Positions 61,331-64,000 of a stretch of DNA of 64,000 bases are shown here, in pieces; positions within the stretch are counted from its first letter, which is position 1, and the number at the start of each line of letters is the position of its first letter. Both the position numbers and the translations under genes were made by a program. This stretch comes from Hydrogenothermaceae bacterium (GTDB lineage: Bacteria > Aquificota > Aquificia > Aquificales > Hydrogenothermaceae). The stretch lies in contig JAOABH010000003.1 in assembly GCA_026418455.1 (NCBI GenBank), positions 1-64,000 on the forward strand. The letters are read 5' to 3'. A model generated the notes under the pieces. The model searched no databases. It was not told where the DNA came from and saw only the letters and a program-made list of their open reading frames with translations.

Positions 61331-61372
61331 CTACGGCTTTAAATCTTCTTTTGTAAGGTTTTCAACCTTCAT
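61331..61372 (-). CDS. 13-residue leader ORF upstream of the symporter
   Basis: A short minus-strand frame (MKVENLTKEDLKP-stop) begins at an ATG with a good GAGGTG site five bases upstream. Its TAG stop abuts the ATG of the symporter in the same reading frame. It may be a coupling or leader peptide, or the symporter's original N-terminus cut off by a TAG. Confidence 0.45.
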   Translation of the reverse strand: MKVENLTKEDLKP

Positions 61373-61416
61373 AGATACACCTCACAACTTATATAAACAA
61401 AAATTTATAACATTAA

Positions 61417-62805
61417 TCAAATTTTTCTATATTTTAGTCTATCTTCCCAGTATTCTATCTGTTTTAAAATCTGTTCTCTTGCCGTTCCACCAAAAGATTT
61501 TCTTCTATCTGCAACAACCTCAGGTTTTAATAGATTTAAAACATCTTCTTCAAAAGTATCACTAAACCTTTTTAACTCCTCTAATGTTACACTTTCAAGA
61601 TCTCTTCCTTGAGATATAAGATATCCAACAATACTTCCCACTATGTGATGTGCCTGTCTGAAAGGAATACCTTTCTCTGCCAAGTAATTAGCAAGATCTG
61701 TGGCAAGGGCAAAACCTCCGGCAGATTTATAAGTTATATCTTCTCTAAATTTAAGACCCTCTACTATCTTTTTTATACCTATGAGAGAACCTTTTATAGT
61801 TTTAACTGTATCAAATACAGGTTCCTTATCCTCTTGTAAATCCCGATTGTAAGCCAGAGGTAAACCTTTTACAGTTGTAAGTAGAGATACTAAATTTCCG
61901 TAAACTCTTCCAGTTTTACCTCTTATTAATTCCAAAACATCTGGATTTTTTTTCTGTGGCATTATAGATGATCCTGTAGTAAGTTTATCAGGAAGCTCAA
62001 CAAAAGAAAACTCTGTAGAAGAGTAGATAATCATATCTTCACAAAACCTTGACATATTAGCCATACATATAGCAGAAGCTGATAAAAACTCCAAAGCAAA
62101 ATCTCTACTTGAGGTTGCATCTATAGAGTTTCTCATAATTTGAGAAAAACCAAGCTCCTTAGCTACAAAATCTCTATCTATTGGAAAGTCCACTCCGGCA
62201 ACAGCACCACTTCCAAGAGGAAGCATATCAACTCTTTTTAAATTGTCTAAGAATCTATCTCTATCCCTTGAGAACATTTCAAGGTAAGCTAAAAAGTAAT
62301 GTGAAGCTCTTATAGGTTGAGCTCTTTGAAGATGTGTGTATGCCGGCATTATAACATCAATATACTCCTTTGATTTCTCAAGTAATGCTGACATAAGATC
62401 ACCAAGTAGATCTAATATATGGTTAATCTGATCCTTTAAGTATAGTCTAAAAGCTGTTACAACTTGATCATTTCTTGATCTTCCAGTATGTAACTTTCCT
62501 CCGGTAGGACCTATCTTATCAGTTAAAGCTTTTTCTATATTCATATGAACATCTTCTAACGCTCTCTCCCACTTAAATCTACCTTCTAAAATCTCCTTTT
62601 CTATCTCTTTTAAACCTTCTATAATTTTTTTAGCATCTTCATCTGGTATGATTCCCTGTTTCCCAAGCATTTTTGCATGAGCTATACTTCCTTGTATATC
62701 GTATATAGCAAGCTCCTTATCAAAGGAAACACTTTCAGTAAATTCTTCTACAAACTCATCTGTGTTTTCAGAAAATCTACCACCCCAAAGCTTTTTCTCT
62801 TGCAT
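61417..62805 (-). CDS. argH: Argininosuccinate lyase
   Basis: Last step of arginine synthesis. LWGGRFSENTDEFVEEFTESVSFD, HTGRSRNDQVVTAFRLYL, HLQRAQPIRASHYFLAYLEMF and the signature GSSIMPQKKNPDVLELIRGK with the catalytic Ser loop are all present. 462 aa, normal. Single gene, divergent from the diguanylate cyclase. Confidence 0.97.
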   Translation of the reverse strand: MQEKKLWGGRFSENTDEFVEEFTESVSFDKELAIYDIQGSIAHAKMLGKQGIIPDEDAKKIIEGLKEIEKEILEGRFKWERALEDVHMNIEKALTDKIGPTGGKLHTGRSRNDQVVTAFRLYLKDQINHILDLLGDLMSALLEKSKEYIDVIMPAYTHLQRAQPIRASHYFLAYLEMFSRDRDRFLDNLKRVDMLPLGSGAVAGVDFPIDRDFVAKELGFSQIMRNSIDATSSRDFALEFLSASAICMANMSRFCEDMIIYSSTEFSFVELPDKLTTGSSIMPQKKNPDVLELIRGKTGRVYGNLVSLLTTVKGLPLAYNRDLQEDKEPVFDTVKTIKGSLIGIKKIVEGLKFREDITYKSAGGFALATDLANYLAEKGIPFRQAHHIVGSIVGYLISQGRDLESVTLEELKRFSDTFEEDVLNLLKPEVVADRRKSFGGTAREQILKQIEYWEDRLKYRKI

Positions 62806-62867
62806 AAACCAATCTCCTCATTTAAATTTTAATTTAAAAGATATGAGTACCTTATAATAATTATACG

Positions 62868-64000
62868 ATGAAAAAGATTAAAGAAGAAATAGCATTAATA
62901 GTTGGAAGTTTTATAACTTACGCAATTTTAATCACTTTTCTCCATATTGATAGAAAAAATAAGGAATATATATACTCTCTTGGAAAAATAGATCAGATTG
63001 AGTCAGAATTTCTTGTTATATCTGAAAGATTTGAAAATCTATCAGAATTTTTCACAAACTCAAGATTAAGAAAACCTGATATAACTACCACATTAGCAAC
63101 AGAAGATGTTTCAAAGAGATACATCATTTTTAACGGAATATATGAAGATTTTAAATTATTAAAGAATTATGGTTATGATGATATCATCTTCATACTACCT
63201 GATGGAATACTTTTTTTAGATATGAAAAAGCCCCAAATTTCTGGTAAAAAATTTATAGATATAGACAATATAGTGGTTGTCTCAAATACATTAAAAAACT
63301 CTGTTGATAAAAGGTTTTACGACAGTATGATCTATTCTTACCCATTGTTTCACAATAATAATCTCGTATCCTATGTATATTTTACAGTTCCTTTTTATAC
63401 AGTAGGAAAAAATCTTTCAGATATCTTTAGAAATTTTTATGTTTTTTACATCCATAGAGACTTTATATCACTAAATGGTTCAAAAGGTTACATTCAATCA
63501 GAACTAAGTGATGAATACTTTGTTGATAGAAAATTTTACAACCTAAGCTTAAAGAAAAAGGAAGAGAATATAGATATTATAACAAAGATAAATATAGAGC
63601 TTAAAAGTAAAATATCAGAAAGGCTGCAAAAAATTGATTCATTCTGTGTTCCTGTTAAAATTGAAAACAAACCTTATATTGTAACTTTTTATAGCATTAA
63701 AGATATATCGGACAGACATATAGGTTATCTAGTATCTTATACATTAGACAACACGTTTTTTGAATTTGAAAGAACTTTCTATATTACTGCAGGTTTATTA
63801 GGGATAATTGTAATACTTATAACATACTCAGTTTATCAAATTTTAAAATTAAAGGCTGCTGCAGAAGAAAAAGCTATTACAGATAAATTAACAGGTACAT
63901 TTAATAGAATGGCTATAGAACCAATAATAAATGCAGAATTAGATAGATCAAAAAGAAATAACAAGCCAGTATCTTTAATATTATTTGATATAGATTTCTT
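62868..64000 (+). CDS. Membrane-bound diguanylate cyclase (GGDEF), 5' part
   Basis: A frame open to the right edge of the window. An N-terminal transmembrane helix (ALIVGSFITYAILITFLHI) is followed by a large extracytoplasmic sensor region of about 270 residues (it includes YPLFHNNNLVSYVYFTVPF, like dCACHE domains). A second transmembrane helix (FYITAGLLGIIVILITYSVY) leads to the start of a GGDEF domain, DKLTGTFNRMAIEPI..SLILFDIDF. The active-site GGDEF motif itself lies beyond the window. It probably makes cyclic di-GMP in response to an external signal. ATG at 62868; a TATAAT lies just upstream but no clear ribosome binding site. Confidence 0.85.
   Translation, partial: MKKIKEEIALIVGSFITYAILITFLHIDRKNKEYIYSLGKIDQIESEFLVISERFENLSEFFTNSRLRKPDITTTLATEDVSKRYIIFNGIYEDFKLLKNYGYDDIIFILPDGILFLDMKKPQISGKKFIDIDNIVVVSNTLKNSVDKRFYDSMIYSYPLFHNNNLVSYVYFTVPFYTVGKNLSDIFRNFYVFYIHRDFISLNGSKGYIQSELSDEYFVDRKFYNLSLKKKEENIDIITKINIELKSKISERLQKIDSFCVPVKIENKPYIVTFYSIKDISDRHIGYLVSYTLDNTFFEFERTFYITAGLLGIIVILITYSVYQILKLKAAAEEKAITDKLTGTFNRMAIEPIINAELDRSKRNNKPVSLILFDIDF

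Noticed and set aside
61417-62805. Plus-strand frames inside argH and similar opposite-strand frames in lon, glmU, gatA and leuB
   Set aside because: All lie wholly inside strongly recognised genes, lack ribosome binding sites and have biased Ser/Phe-rich or basic compositions.

Overview
The window looks like part of the chromosome of a low-GC, thermophilic Aquificota bacterium of the Hydrogenothermaceae/Sulfurihydrogenibium type. This is inferred from the AT-rich coding style, the Aquificales-like gene content, and a type A RNase P RNA that appears to lack helix P18, a trait described for this group. The genome is tightly packed: start and stop codons often overlap, TTG starts are common, and several convergent genes overlap at their 3' ends.

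Layout. Positions 1-680 hold the 5' end of a 16S rRNA gene (minus strand, running off the window), three tandem consensus promoters for it, and a decayed gene fragment. rnpB follows (684-1030). 1012-8683 holds a thioredoxin-like lipoprotein gene, then a plus-strand run trmD-hsp20-lon-argA-like-phosphatase-ccsA. 8700-16397 is a long minus-strand operon: minC-minD-minE-hisG-glmU-surA-yraN-copper ATPase-ispD. 16473-21982 is the plus-strand operon lysA-purD-lysS-ADP-ribosylglycohydrolase-hfq. 22073-27338 holds a diheme cytochrome c peroxidase, a small molybdopterin-oxidoreductase/membrane operon, a ZIP transporter, a sirtuin and pgi. 27447-31094 holds a PEGA/beta-propeller lipoprotein, purF and a DJ-1 family gene.

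31173-41336 is the CRISPR-Cas region. It has an orphan type III-B cmr1 broken by an in-frame TGA, followed by a complete type I-B operon (cas6-cas8-cas7-cas5-cas3-cas4-cas1-cas2), a 365-bp leader with its own promoter, and an array of nine identical 29-bp repeats with eight spacers.

41414-64000 is mostly housekeeping: an M24 peptidase, a DUF4143-type ATPase with a large palindromic operator, a Fur-family regulator divergent from metE with two Fur-type boxes, gatA, dksA, prepilin peptidase, a ModE-like regulator, rfaE2, pgsA, dapE, an IclR regulator, tRNA-Asp and tRNA-Val, leuB, nadC, a lytic transglycosylase, a HemX-like protein, pyrE, an amidohydrolase, a sodium/solute symporter, argH, and the start of a diguanylate cyclase.

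I found no clearly new multi-gene system. The signals most worth following are regulatory or evolutionary: the two Fur-type boxes at metE and a related dyad at the peroxidase gene, the 28-bp palindrome at the ATPase gene, the stop-interrupted orphan cmr1, a possible relic CRISPR repeat in the leader, a lysyl-tRNA synthetase with an apparent second OB fold, and an operon pairing a sulfite-oxidase-fold enzyme with a His-rich membrane protein and a 52-residue Cys-rich membrane peptide.
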